This document shows, piece by piece, positions 52,752 to 60,533 of a stretch of 64,000 bases of DNA. This DNA is from JASHPR01 sp963815375. GTDB lineage: Bacteria > Actinomycetota > Actinomycetes > Streptosporangiales > Streptosporangiaceae. The position numbers were made by a program, and so were the translations under genes. The stretch covers positions 1,240,001-1,304,000 of the forward strand of contig CAWFGX010000005.1 of assembly GCA_963815375.1 (NCBI GenBank), written 5' to 3'. How positions within the stretch are numbered: position 1 is the first letter of the stretch; the number at the start of each line of letters is the position of its first letter. The notes under the pieces were generated by a model, which saw nothing but the letters and a program-made list of their open reading frames with translations, was not told where the DNA came from and did no database searches.

Positions 52752-52790
52752 GTGGACCAAGACCCACTCCTAGAGTGGGTCTTGGTCCAC
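52752..52790. terminator. Perfect 18-bp-stem hairpin between convergent genes
   Basis: GTGGACCAAGACCCACTC (52752-52769) is followed by the three-base loop CTA and its exact complement (52773-52790). It lies two bases beyond the stop codon of the AbiEi-like gene and about 150 bases after uppS, so it could serve as a bidirectional terminator. The perfection and length are unusual for this genome. Confidence 0.7.
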
Positions 52791-52792
52791 GA

Positions 52793-53785
52793 TCATGAAA
52801 ACCGAGCGTGGATGCCTGCTCCCAGATCGCTGGAAACGAGGAGTCCACAAGTGGGCCCGCATCGGCGCACGGTGCCGGTCCAGCCTTGCCTAGCCAGTAC
52901 TGAGCCAACCTGCAGCGACGTCTGGCAGGCGCGTTCGTGGACGTCTGCCCAGCCGTAACGAAGGCTGACCCAGCCATCTGCCGCCGCCGCGTTGTCTCGG
53001 TGTTTGTCTTTCCATCGGTGCTCGTCGGGGTGGCTTGCCTTACCGTCAAGCTCGACGATTACCCGGTATCTGCGGTAACGGACGTCTCGGAAAATTCGGT
53101 GCTGGTCAACGGTGCCTGGAGCCTGGCGTTCGCTGGCCGGGAGGTTATGGGCTCGTTCAACGTCCCGCCGGTAGCGGAACTCGAGGATGGAATTAACGCC
53201 GTCAGCCACATCCTGGAGAGCCAGGCTGGTCTCTTTGCGCCAGCGAACCCTTGGGCGCTTGTCCAGTGCCATGGTCAGCAGGAACGGCGTGGTGGCACGG
53301 CGCTGACAGGACCGGGCCAGTAGCGCCACGACATCATCGAAGCTGGTCGCGCCTTCGGCGAGGTCGAGTACGGTCTCCTCGATCTGGGTTCGCAGCGGCA
53401 GGTATCCAGGATCGGCGATCTGCCAAAACCGCCTCGACCTGTGGATAACAAGCCCAGCTGCCGGCCGCGGGCGCTGTTCACCGGGAACAACGACATGGAT
53501 CTTCCTGCCGACGTCGCTCACGACGCCATACAGGCCGTCGGCGGTCTCGTGGCTGAGAGCCGCCTGCGGCCCGGCCCGCAGTACCGCTGCCCACAGGATG
53601 GCGTCGCGCCGGAGTGCACCAGTGAAAGTGGCATAGACGCCGTAGCCGACCCGCTGCCAGCGGCCGGTGCGAACCAGGACCTCGATCCGCCGAGGGCTGA
53701 GCCCTGCGGATTCGGCCTGCCAGCTGGCGAGGATGCCGCGCTGGCGCTTCAGTAACCGAAGGCACTCGTCCGGTAGCAGTGGCAT
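52793..53785 (-). CDS. AbiEi-like / DUF559 domain protein (orphan)
   Basis: A 330-residue protein. N-terminal winged helix of the AbiEi antitoxin type (residues 14-60, QRGILASWQAESAGLSPRRI and GRWQRVGYGVYATF) and a C-terminal DUF559 region of the restriction-endonuclease-like fold: VERAHNLP, then VIVELDGKASHPDEHRWKD carrying a possible D-ExK-type catalytic set. No adjacent AbiEii toxin gene exists, so it is an orphan and may be a DNA nuclease or repressor in a defence or mobile-element context. ATG 53785 is assumed. A perfect 39-bp inverted repeat lies two bases beyond its stop. Confidence 0.78.
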   Translation of the reverse strand: MPLLPDECLRLLKRQRGILASWQAESAGLSPRRIEVLVRTGRWQRVGYGVYATFTGALRRDAILWAAVLRAGPQAALSHETADGLYGVVSDVGRKIHVVVPGEQRPRPAAGLVIHRSRRFWQIADPGYLPLRTQIEETVLDLAEGATSFDDVVALLARSCQRRATTPFLLTMALDKRPRVRWRKETSLALQDVADGVNSILEFRYRRDVERAHNLPASERQAPGTVDQHRIFRDVRYRRYRVIVELDGKASHPDEHRWKDKHRDNAAAADGWVSLRYGWADVHERACQTSLQVGSVLARQGWTGTVRRCGPTCGLLVSSDLGAGIHARFS

Positions 53786-53915
53786 GGGCCGAGCCTGCCG
53801 CCAGCGTCTGACAAACCGGCGGTGGTCATGAGGATCCTCTCCGTGGGTCTCTCAGTAACTAGTGCCGGACGATCCGGGCCGCGTTACCCAGACCAGGCTG
53901 GCCACCGGGCAGCGT

Positions 53916-54197
53916 TCAGCGTGATGCCTGGTATGCCGCGACCGCGAGCAGGAGCGCGACCCCCGCAACCCGCGCAAGCCGGCCGCCAGCAGCCAGGCGG
54001 GGCCAGGACAGAAACGCCAGCCAGGACAGGAACGCCGCCACCAGGCAGAGCGCGATCGCGCCACCCCAGCCGCGCACCACCAGCCCGGCGATCAGCAGCG
54101 CGGCGAGCACCACAGGGAGCATCCAGCGGGGCAGCCCGCGCAGGTACAGCAGCAGCGTTGCGCTGCGCTGCTCGGCTGCCTGGCGGTCGATTCTCAC
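53916..54197 (-). CDS. Small actinobacterial membrane protein
   Basis: A 93-residue protein with two or three hydrophobic helices (WMLPVVLAALLIAGLVVRGW, ALCLVAAFLSWLAFLSWP, VAGVALLLAVAAYQ), preceded by a short basic segment VRIDRQAAEQRSATLLLY. It resembles small membrane proteins found beside glyS in actinomycetes, without a known function. GTG 54197 has GGAGGGA 15 bases upstream, further than ideal; an open frame extends to 54338. Divergent from glyS. Confidence 0.62.
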   Translation of the reverse strand: MRIDRQAAEQRSATLLLYLRGLPRWMLPVVLAALLIAGLVVRGWGGAIALCLVAAFLSWLAFLSWPRLAAGGRLARVAGVALLLAVAAYQASR

Positions 54198-54439
54198 GAG
54201 CGGTCTGGGTCCCTCCGGCCAGCGGCGGTTGCTCCTGCAGGCAAAGATACGTCGTGCCGGATACCCCGGTGCCGCGGGCCCGCGCCTGCCGACAGGCCGG
54301 AGCACCCTTGCCGGGACCGCCGCTAAGCTTGTCCGCACGGCGCACCGGTAACCGGACAGTGCGCCGGCGTGGCTGCTGCGGCACTGCCGCAGCCTCTCGG
54401 AGCCGCCGACCGCCGACCGCCAGCCGGATGGAGAGTTTC

Positions 54440-55828
54440 ATGGCACGACGCAGTGATCGCCTGGACGAGATCATCAGCCTGTCCCGGCGGCGCGGCATAG
54501 TCTTCCCGTCCAGCGAGATCTACGGCGGGCTCCGCGCGTCATGGGACTACGGCCCGCTCGGCGTGGAGATGAAGAACAACATCAAGCGCCAGTGGTGGCG
54601 CTCGATGGTCACCGAGCACGACGACATCGTGGGCCTCGACTCGTCGGTGATCCTCTCGCCGGACGTGTGGAAGGCCAGCGGCCACCTGACCGAGTTCGTC
54701 GATCCGCTCACCGAGTGCCAGTCCTGCCACCACCGGTTCCGTGCCGATCACCTCATCGAGGCGTACGAGGAGAAGCACGGCCACCCCCCGGAGAAGGGGC
54801 TGGCCGAGATCGCCTGCCCGAACTGCGGCACCAGGGGAGCGTTCACCGAGCCCCGGATGTTCAACGGCCTGCTGCGCACCTATCTGGGCGCGACCGAGGA
54901 CGAGTCCGGCCTTGCGTACCTGCGCCCGGAGACTGCTCAGGGGATCTTCATCAACTACCGCAACGTGCTGCAGACCTCGCGCAAGAAGATCCCGTTCGGC
55001 ATCGCCCAGCAGGGCAAGTCGTTCCGCAACGAGATCACTCCCGGCAACTTCATCTTCCGCACCCGCGAGTTCGAGCAGATGGAGATGGAGTTTTTCGTCA
55101 AGCCGGGAACTGACGAGCAGTGGCACGACCAGTGGATCGCCACCCGGATGGCGTGGTGGACCGACCTCGGCATCAACGAGGAAGACCTGCGGCTGTACGA
55201 GCACCCGCCGGAGAAGCGCTCGCACTACTCCAAGCGCACGGTCGATATCGAGTACCGGTTCGGCTTCCAGGGCAGCGAGTGGGGGGAACTCGAGGGCATC
55301 GCTAACCGCACCGACTTCGACCTCGGCACGCACAGCCGGGCGTCGGGCGCGGACATGTCCTACCTCGACCCGGAATCCAGTGAGCGGTATATCCCGTACG
55401 TCATCGAGCCGGCCGCCGGGGTGGACAGGGGCCTGCTGGCGTTCCTGCTCGACGCCTACGCCCAGGACGAGGCGCCTGACGCCAAGGGCAACATGGAGAA
55501 GCGCACCGTGCTCCGGCTGGACCACAGGATCGCGCCGGTCAAGGTGGCTGTGCTGCCGCTGTCGCGCAACTCTGACCTGTCGCCCAAGGCCAGAGATGTG
55601 GCGGCCGCCGTGCGCAAGCACTGGAACGCAGACTTCGACGACGCGAGCGCGATCGGCCGGCGCTACCGGCGCCAGGACGAGATCGGCACCCCGTACTGCG
55701 TCACGATCGACTTCGACACGCTGGACGACCAGGCAGTCACGGTCCGCGAACGCGACTCGATGAAGCAGGAGCGGGTCGGCCTCGACAGTTTGATCTCTTA
55801 TCTTTCTGAACGGATATCAGACTGCTGA
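54440..55828 (+). CDS. glyS: Glycyl-tRNA synthetase (alpha2 type)
   Basis: A 462-residue class II synthetase, the homodimeric eukaryote-like type usual in actinobacteria. RRRGIVFPSSEIYGGLRASW opens the catalytic domain; CQSCHH and CPNC form a zinc knuckle; LRPETAQGIFINYRNV is motif 2, and RSHYSKRTVDIEYRF follows. It charges tRNA-Gly with glycine. ATG 54440 follows GGAGAGTTTC. No T-box or other leader element is seen upstream. Confidence 0.97.
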   Translation: MARRSDRLDEIISLSRRRGIVFPSSEIYGGLRASWDYGPLGVEMKNNIKRQWWRSMVTEHDDIVGLDSSVILSPDVWKASGHLTEFVDPLTECQSCHHRFRADHLIEAYEEKHGHPPEKGLAEIACPNCGTRGAFTEPRMFNGLLRTYLGATEDESGLAYLRPETAQGIFINYRNVLQTSRKKIPFGIAQQGKSFRNEITPGNFIFRTREFEQMEMEFFVKPGTDEQWHDQWIATRMAWWTDLGINEEDLRLYEHPPEKRSHYSKRTVDIEYRFGFQGSEWGELEGIANRTDFDLGTHSRASGADMSYLDPESSERYIPYVIEPAAGVDRGLLAFLLDAYAQDEAPDAKGNMEKRTVLRLDHRIAPVKVAVLPLSRNSDLSPKARDVAAAVRKHWNADFDDASAIGRRYRRQDEIGTPYCVTIDFDTLDDQAVTVRERDSMKQERVGLDSLISYLSERISDC

Positions 55829-55846
55829 CCGTCCGCCGTTGCTCAG

Positions 55847-57097
55847 CTAGAACGTCAGCAGCAGTGCCTGGGCGCTACCGGGAATGGTCGTGATCGTGCG
55901 CCCGCTGAGCACACCGTAAATGGACTGCTGCGTGGCCTGCCTGGCCGCCAGAGGTGCTTCGATGACCAGTACGCTGCCTGAGTCGCTGCTCCAGCGCACG
56001 TCGTAACCGGTCTCGGCGGTTTGGAAGAACCGGTCGACCGAGGCGCTCATGTAGATGACTCCGATCGCCTTGCCGGTAGCGGTGGAGAACTCCTCCAGCT
56101 TCAGCCTGCCGCTGAGCACCGGCACGGTCTGCGAGCAAGGTGGCGGGCTCTGGCCGGGCGGGACTGTCCGGAGGACAGGAACGATGATCCTGCTGCCGTC
56201 GCGCGTGACATACGCGAACAGGTCCCGATTGAAAAAAAAGTTCTCGGAGGTGCTGTTGCAGATCAGCAGCCTGCTATCCGCCAGCAGGCTGCCGCCTGGG
56301 CCACTGGTGCTGAGCAGATAGTCACCCGAGAAGTACCCGGGCACCCCGCCGTTCAAGGCAAATGCCAGGCCGGTTTGCGACCAGGTCATGGAGCCCGAGC
56401 CGAATTCCGGGTTCGTGTTCTTGGGGCCGGTCGTCCATGTCCGGACCGAGCCGCCGGGCAGCGAGTAGATCGCGATCTCGGCAGCGTCGGTCTGGCTGGA
56501 CACGGCAAGTTCGCTCCCGTCGGGGGACAACGCGGCGCCGGCGAAGTTTGCGCTGAGCGGAAGGTCGGGAAGCGCTAGCGGAGTCAGCGAGACCTTCGCA
56601 TCGGCCGGGCTGAACCGGGCTTCGTAGAACCCGTCCACGGAGGTCAGGTTTCCGTATTGGGTGGTCTGCGCGGTGAGCACAAATGTCCGGTCGTCGTCGG
56701 CGCCGGTGACCTCGATAAAACTGAAGTACGGAGCGGGCGGTCGGATGGTCGCCAGCGTCCTGCCGGTCCTTGTGCTCCGGACCACCGCATCCTCAGGGGA
56801 GCTGACCCTCATCCCAGTCCAGACCAGTGCCATGTAGTACGGTGGCGCGCTGCTGAGCGGATCCGGGCCCTTCGGCCCCGTTACCTGACGGTGGCTGCCC
56901 AGCCAGGCTGGCACCGCCAGCGCCGCGGCAAGGATTATCGCGATGACCGCCGCGGCGGAGGCCACCGCGGTCGTCAGGCGCCGCCCGGCTCGCCGCCCGG
57001 CGGTCCGCTCGGTGACGCGCCGCAGCAGCGCTTCGGCGTCAGGGGCCTCCCGCTCGAGCGTGCGCAGGGCCGACCGCAGGTCATCTTCGTGCCGCAT
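55847..57097 (-). CDS. Membrane-anchored beta-propeller-like protein, sigma factor partner
   Basis: A 416-residue protein. The N-terminal 40 residues (HEDDLRSALRTLEREAPDAE, then ALLRRVTERTAGRR) are cytoplasmic, a TM helix follows (SAAAVIAIILAAALAVPAWL, about residues 48-67), and the ectodomain has repeated strand motifs such as RTFVLTAQ, ALSPDGSELAVSS, GKAIGVIYMS and SGSVLVIEAP that resemble WD40-like repeats. It overlaps the end of the sigma gene (TGATG), so the pair is co-translated. It is homologous to the protein at 61531-62853. Probably a membrane-bound regulator of the sigma factor, but no anti-sigma fold is identified. Confidence 0.72.
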   Translation of the reverse strand: MRHEDDLRSALRTLEREAPDAEALLRRVTERTAGRRAGRRLTTAVASAAAVIAIILAAALAVPAWLGSHRQVTGPKGPDPLSSAPPYYMALVWTGMRVSSPEDAVVRSTRTGRTLATIRPPAPYFSFIEVTGADDDRTFVLTAQTTQYGNLTSVDGFYEARFSPADAKVSLTPLALPDLPLSANFAGAALSPDGSELAVSSQTDAAEIAIYSLPGGSVRTWTTGPKNTNPEFGSGSMTWSQTGLAFALNGGVPGYFSGDYLLSTSGPGGSLLADSRLLICNSTSENFFFNRDLFAYVTRDGSRIIVPVLRTVPPGQSPPPCSQTVPVLSGRLKLEEFSTATGKAIGVIYMSASVDRFFQTAETGYDVRWSSDSGSVLVIEAPLAARQATQQSIYGVLSGRTITTIPGSAQALLLTF

Positions 57098-57609
57098 CAG
57101 ATTCCACTCCCTTTGGACTTGTTCAGGGTGGCTGGCTGCGGGCGCATCTCGACCCGCAGCGCGGCGAGGGCCCGGGACGCGTAACCGCGGACCGTGCCCG
57201 GCGCGCACCCCATCAGGCCGGCGATCGCCGCGTCGTCGAGGTCCTCGTAGTAGCGCAGGACCAGCACCGCGCGCTGGCGGCGCGGGAGCTTGCCCAGCTC
57301 GGCGAGCAGCGCGTCGCGTTCCGCGTACTGGTCGGCGTGATCGGCCTCGGCGCGGTCATGAGCAGCGGCGATGGCCGTGTTCGGGATGAGCCGCCACGAC
57401 CGGCGCCGCCAGGACAGGAACTCGTTGAGAACCATCTTGCGGACGTAATGCTCCGGGCTGTTCATGGCGCCGATCCGGCCCCACTGGGCGTGCGCGCGGA
57501 TCAGCACTTCCTGGGCCAGGTCCTCGGCAGTCGCCCGGTCGCCGGCCAGCACCGCGGCGAACCTCAGTAACGCAGGCAGCCGCGTGGCCGCGAATTCGTT
57601 GAAGGTCAT
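57097..57609 (-). CDS. ECF-like sigma-70 family factor (SigE-like)
   Basis: A 170-residue sigma factor with regions 2 and 4. FAATRLPALLRFAAVLAGDR, then AEDLAQEVLIRAHAQWGRI is region 2; LPRRQRAVLVLRYYEDLDDA and GCAPGTVRGYASRALAALR are region 4. ATG 57609 follows GGAGGGTCG; the frame stays open far upstream but without a ribosome site. The stop overlaps the start of the propeller protein gene. A small lipoprotein-like gene 90 bases upstream on the same strand may be part of the unit. Confidence 0.92.
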   Translation of the reverse strand: MTFNEFAATRLPALLRFAAVLAGDRATAEDLAQEVLIRAHAQWGRIGAMNSPEHYVRKMVLNEFLSWRRRSWRLIPNTAIAAAHDRAEADHADQYAERDALLAELGKLPRRQRAVLVLRYYEDLDDAAIAGLMGCAPGTVRGYASRALAALRVEMRPQPATLNKSKGSGI

Positions 57610-57698
57610 CGACCCTCCGCTGATAGGTGTCTGCCTTGTAAACGCGCTGGGCACTCTCAGGTGCTGTGCGAAAGGGCCATTCAAGTTCGGCGCTGACC

Positions 57699-57893
57699 TC
57701 AGCTCGTGGTAACCCCCAGCGAGACACTGGTGACGGTGAACCGAATCGGCGGGCCACCGTATCTCAGTGACGCGCCGGCGGACAGCCCGGTGATCGAGAC
57801 GCTCAGCCCGCCGTTGCCAGACGCCGTACGTGTCCCTAACAAGCAGCCGGCCAGCCCTAATACCGCCACGCCGAACAACCCCAGATTGGCCAT
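57699..57893 (-). CDS. Small lipoprotein-like peptide, possibly truncated
   Basis: A 64-residue frame beginning with a hydrophobic segment and a possible lipobox (LGLAGC, Cys17). The rest, GLSVSITGLSAGASLRYGGP and PIRFTVTSV, resembles the opening strands of an extracellular Ig-like domain that in other actinomycetes runs on for a further 60 or more residues; here the frame stops early. Either a short secreted peptide or a truncated gene. Same strand as the sigma factor. Confidence 0.4.
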   Translation of the reverse strand: MANLGLFGVAVLGLAGCLLGTRTASGNGGLSVSITGLSAGASLRYGGPPIRFTVTSVSLGVTTS

Positions 57894-57953
57894 AACGGAA
57901 CGAAACGCATAAATAGCACCCTTCAGGCGCGTCGCCCTGGCGACAGCGGAACG

Positions 57954-58177
57954 CTAGCTGCGGCGGATTGCCTGGCCGGCCATCACGTCGTAAAGGACGC
58001 CTCGAGCGACCGTTCTGCTGTGGGGATTGGTCGGATTGGTCCCCAATCCGAGTGGTATGCCCAGGAGCCACCCGCGCTTCGAGGGGTCAGCGCAGCGCGC
58101 CGGACGTGGATCACGGGGGCGACCGTCGCGGTCGACACGCCCGCCCTGGCGGCGACGTCCTTGAGCGTCACCGCCAT
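57954..58177 (-). pseudogene. Relic of a LacI-family regulator
   Basis: The minus strand starts M-A-V-T then LKDVAARAGVSTATVAPVI, an almost perfect LacI helix-turn-helix with the hinge lost. Sequence after it is out of frame and short; the reading switches to a frame ending TVARGVLYDVMAGQAIRRS. Most of the ligand-binding domain is missing. Probably an internally deleted and frameshifted gene. Confidence 0.6.
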
Positions 58178-58315
58178 CGACCCGCTCGTGCTCATGACCA
58201 TCGAAGTTTAGTGCCCACGCACGCGTCAGCACCCGGGCCAGCCGTCCGGTGTGCCCCGGGTGCAGTCCGCCTGGCTGGACTTCCTCAGATATTCCGATAA
58301 TTAAGATCGACAATA

Positions 58316-58344
58316 TTGACTTTTTGCTCGTGACAGTGCAGGCT
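58316..58344 (+). promoter_or_regulatory. Candidate promoter of TauD-type dioxygenase
   Basis: TTGACT (58316-58321) and CAGGCT (58339-58344) are 17 bases apart, giving a transcription start near 58351 and a 33-base leader with a GGGAGG ribosome site. The -10 is weak. The A/T-rich stretch just upstream could hold an operator. Confidence 0.4.
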
Positions 58345-58383
58345 TGGGCCTGGCAGCAGCGCCTCACGCCGGGAGGTACCAAC

Positions 58384-59313
58384 ATGAGCCAGGCCGTCAG
58401 CTATGCGACCCGGGCCGGCATCCGTCGGCTGGCCGGCAACATTGGCGCGGAGATCACCGGCGTGAACACAGGGACCGAGCTCGATGACGACACCGTCAGC
58501 CAGGTCCGCCAGGCGCTGCTGGACCACAAGGTGGTGTTCCTGCGCGACCAGAGTCTTGACTATGCCCGGCAGGTGGCGTTCGCCGAGCGGCTGGGCCCGC
58601 TCACGCTGGGCCACCCGACGCTGGCCTCGCCGCCCGACCAGCCATTCCTGGAGGAGATCGACTCACGCCGGGGCACCCGGGCCAATCACTGGCACACCGA
58701 CGTGACCTTCGTCGACCGGCCGCCAGCCTTCACTCTGCTGCACGCAGTGGTGATCCCGCCGCTGGGCGGCGACACGATCTGGGCCAACGCTGTGACCGCC
58801 TACCAGAGCCTCCCGGCCGAGTTGCGTGACCTGGCCGACCGGCTGCGCATCGTTCACACCAACGCCTACGACTACGCCGCCACCGCCGACCGCGAGGAAC
58901 GCGACGCCGTCCGTCAGGCGCACAGGCGGGAGTTCGTGTCGACGGTCTACGAGACCGAGCATCCCGCGGTCCGGGTACACCCGGAGACCGGGGAGCGCTC
59001 GCTGATCGTCGGCGGTTTCGCCCGCACGGTCGTGGGTTTCTCGCCTCAGGCATCCCGGGACCTGATCCGGGTGCTTCAGGACTACGTGACCCGGCCGGAG
59101 AACACCGTGCGCTGGCAGTGGCGGGTCCACGACCTGGCGATCTGGGACAACCGCGCCACCCAGCACTACGCGATCTTCGACTACGGCAGCGAGCACAGGC
59201 GTGGCGAGCGCGTCACCGTGGCCGGCCCGGTCCCGGTCGGTGTCGACGGCCACACCAGCGTGGCGCTGACCGGCGACGCGTCGGCTTACTACGCGACTGG
59301 CGCCGCGGACTGA
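58384..59313 (+). CDS. TauD/TfdA-family Fe(II)/2-oxoglutarate dioxygenase
   Basis: A 309-residue dioxygenase. Iron ligands are in NHWHTDVTF (His and Asp) and NRATQHYAIFDY (His), and the oxoglutarate Arg is in EHRRGERVTV. LGHPTLASPPDQPFLEE resembles TauD. It probably removes sulfite from taurine or another sulfonate, or cleaves an aryl ether; the choice needs substrate tests. ATG 58384 follows GGGAGGTACCAAC. No sulfonate transporter is adjacent; the orphan NMT1/SsuA-like binding protein at 10.3 kb is far away. Confidence 0.9.
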   Translation: MSQAVSYATRAGIRRLAGNIGAEITGVNTGTELDDDTVSQVRQALLDHKVVFLRDQSLDYARQVAFAERLGPLTLGHPTLASPPDQPFLEEIDSRRGTRANHWHTDVTFVDRPPAFTLLHAVVIPPLGGDTIWANAVTAYQSLPAELRDLADRLRIVHTNAYDYAATADREERDAVRQAHRREFVSTVYETEHPAVRVHPETGERSLIVGGFARTVVGFSPQASRDLIRVLQDYVTRPENTVRWQWRVHDLAIWDNRATQHYAIFDYGSEHRRGERVTVAGPVPVGVDGHTSVALTGDASAYYATGAAD

Positions 59314-59339
59314 CTGGCGGCTCGCGCCGCCGCGCAAAC

Positions 59340-59378
59340 GTGGCCGGTGCCCCCGAGGGCGACGGGGGCACCGGCCAC
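59340..59378. terminator. Strong hairpin after the dioxygenase gene
   Basis: GTGGCCGGTGCCCCCG (59340-59355) pairs perfectly with CGGGGGCACCGGCCAC (59363-59378) across a 7-base loop, 27 bases after the stop codon. No T run follows, as is usual for high-G+C terminators. Confidence 0.75.
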
Positions 59379-59498
59379 CGGGGGATGCCGCACTGCGGGC
59401 TCGCACTCCGCCATCCACCGGCGGTATAGGCGCAAACCATGCCCTTCTGGCGTAAGCTCGGCAGCCACAGCTATCCAGTGCACGGGGAGAGTCGAGTC

Positions 59499-60488
59499 AT
59501 GAGCGGGAACGAGCCAGGGGGAACGGTCACGTACGCGGATCTGCTTGAGTTGGCGAACAACAGCAAGCAGCTTAACAACTCGGTCCAATCCTGGAATGAC
59601 TTTGTTCAGGGAATTGAGGTCAATGTCAAGGACCTGGATGAGCAGGTGCACGCACCGCTGAGTGGTTCCTGGTATAGCGTCGCCAGCGAGCTAGCCCAGG
59701 ACGCAGTGACCCAATCGCAAGGGGATCTTACCGGGCAGGCCGGCTTAATCCACAAGATCGCCGGTGTGCTCCAGGGAATTTATTCTGACCTGATCCAGGT
59801 CGGCTATAACCTTGAGCTCCTGGTGGAAGAGCCGTTTCAGCTCTCTAGCTCGAGTGGGCCTCTGGTTGCGCCTCTCCCTCCTGGTTCCCCTCCGCCGCCC
59901 CCGAGCTCTGGTTATTGGGGCCCTGCCCAGACCTGGCCGCTTCCGAGTATCTTCCGTGGGGTCTACACGATCGCGACAGGCACCGGCAGTGTGGCGGGCG
60001 GCACGGTGGTTGTGCAGCCGAATGCTGTGACAATGCTGAAATCGGCGGGCATTACCCAGAATGACATTAATTGGTGGCAGAACGCCTACCAGTACGAGAT
60101 CACCTGGTACATCAACAAGGCAAACGCGCTGGACGAGGCTGCGGCCGCAGAGCTCCGGCAGCTGGGACCGAAGCCGGCGTCGAATACGCATCCAAAGAAG
60201 AGGCCAGCGACAGACCAGAAGCCCCCTATGCTGGGCGGTAAGACCGTAACGGTCGCAGCGTGGGGCTCTGAACCCAGCAACCCAGATGCCGGATCGCTGT
60301 GGGGAATCGCGCAGCAGGAGTACGGCAACGGCAATTACTGGCCGCTCATCTACGAGGCCAACAAGGGTAAATACGGTGGCAACTGGGTGCCGAATGACAT
60401 CCAAGCAGGCTGGAACATAGACGTTCCGGCCATTAAACGCGGCACAGCGATCCCCACGCCACCCGTTAACAGCGATACCCCAGCCTGA
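59499..60488 (+). CDS. LysM-domain protein with WXG100-like N-terminal half
   Basis: A 329-residue protein. The N-terminal 110 residues are helical with SWNDFVQGIEVNVKDLDEQV and GSWYSVASELAQDAV, resembling WXG100/ESX-type helical hairpins; there is no Sec signal peptide. A Pro-rich linker (PLPPGSPPPPPSSG) and a middle domain follow, and a C-terminal LysM (SLWGIAQQEYGNGNYWPLIY, residues about 265-320) should bind peptidoglycan. ATG 59499 has GGGGAGAGTCGAGTC before it. G+C and codon use are lower than in neighbours. Probably a type VII-secreted cell-wall protein, an inference. Confidence 0.8.
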   Translation: MSGNEPGGTVTYADLLELANNSKQLNNSVQSWNDFVQGIEVNVKDLDEQVHAPLSGSWYSVASELAQDAVTQSQGDLTGQAGLIHKIAGVLQGIYSDLIQVGYNLELLVEEPFQLSSSSGPLVAPLPPGSPPPPPSSGYWGPAQTWPLPSIFRGVYTIATGTGSVAGGTVVVQPNAVTMLKSAGITQNDINWWQNAYQYEITWYINKANALDEAAAAELRQLGPKPASNTHPKKRPATDQKPPMLGGKTVTVAAWGSEPSNPDAGSLWGIAQQEYGNGNYWPLIYEANKGKYGGNWVPNDIQAGWNIDVPAIKRGTAIPTPPVNSDTPA

Positions 60489-60492
60489 CGCG

Positions 60493-60512
60493 GCCGCCGC
60501 GCCCCCGGCGGC
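60493..60512. terminator. Short GC hairpin after the LysM gene
   Basis: GCCGCCG and CGGCGGC form a 7-bp stem with a 6-base loop, four bases after the LysM stop codon. Position fits a terminator; it is short, and lies between convergent genes. Confidence 0.45.
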
Positions 60513-60533
60513 GTCACGGAGTCAGCCGGGGGG

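Larger units (their letters stand above)
57894..58383. other. Long intergenic region with LacI relic and tauD promoter
   Basis: 490 bases without an intact gene. 57954-58177 on the minus strand carries a LacI helix-turn-helix remnant (separate entry). 58285-58330 is A/T-rich, unlike its surroundings, and contains the probable promoter of the dioxygenase gene. Confidence 0.6.

Noticed and set aside
58249..58383. Longer N terminus for the TauD-type dioxygenase
   Set aside because: The first 45 residues come from A/T-rich promoter-like DNA, and a strong GGGAGG site sits right before ATG 58384.
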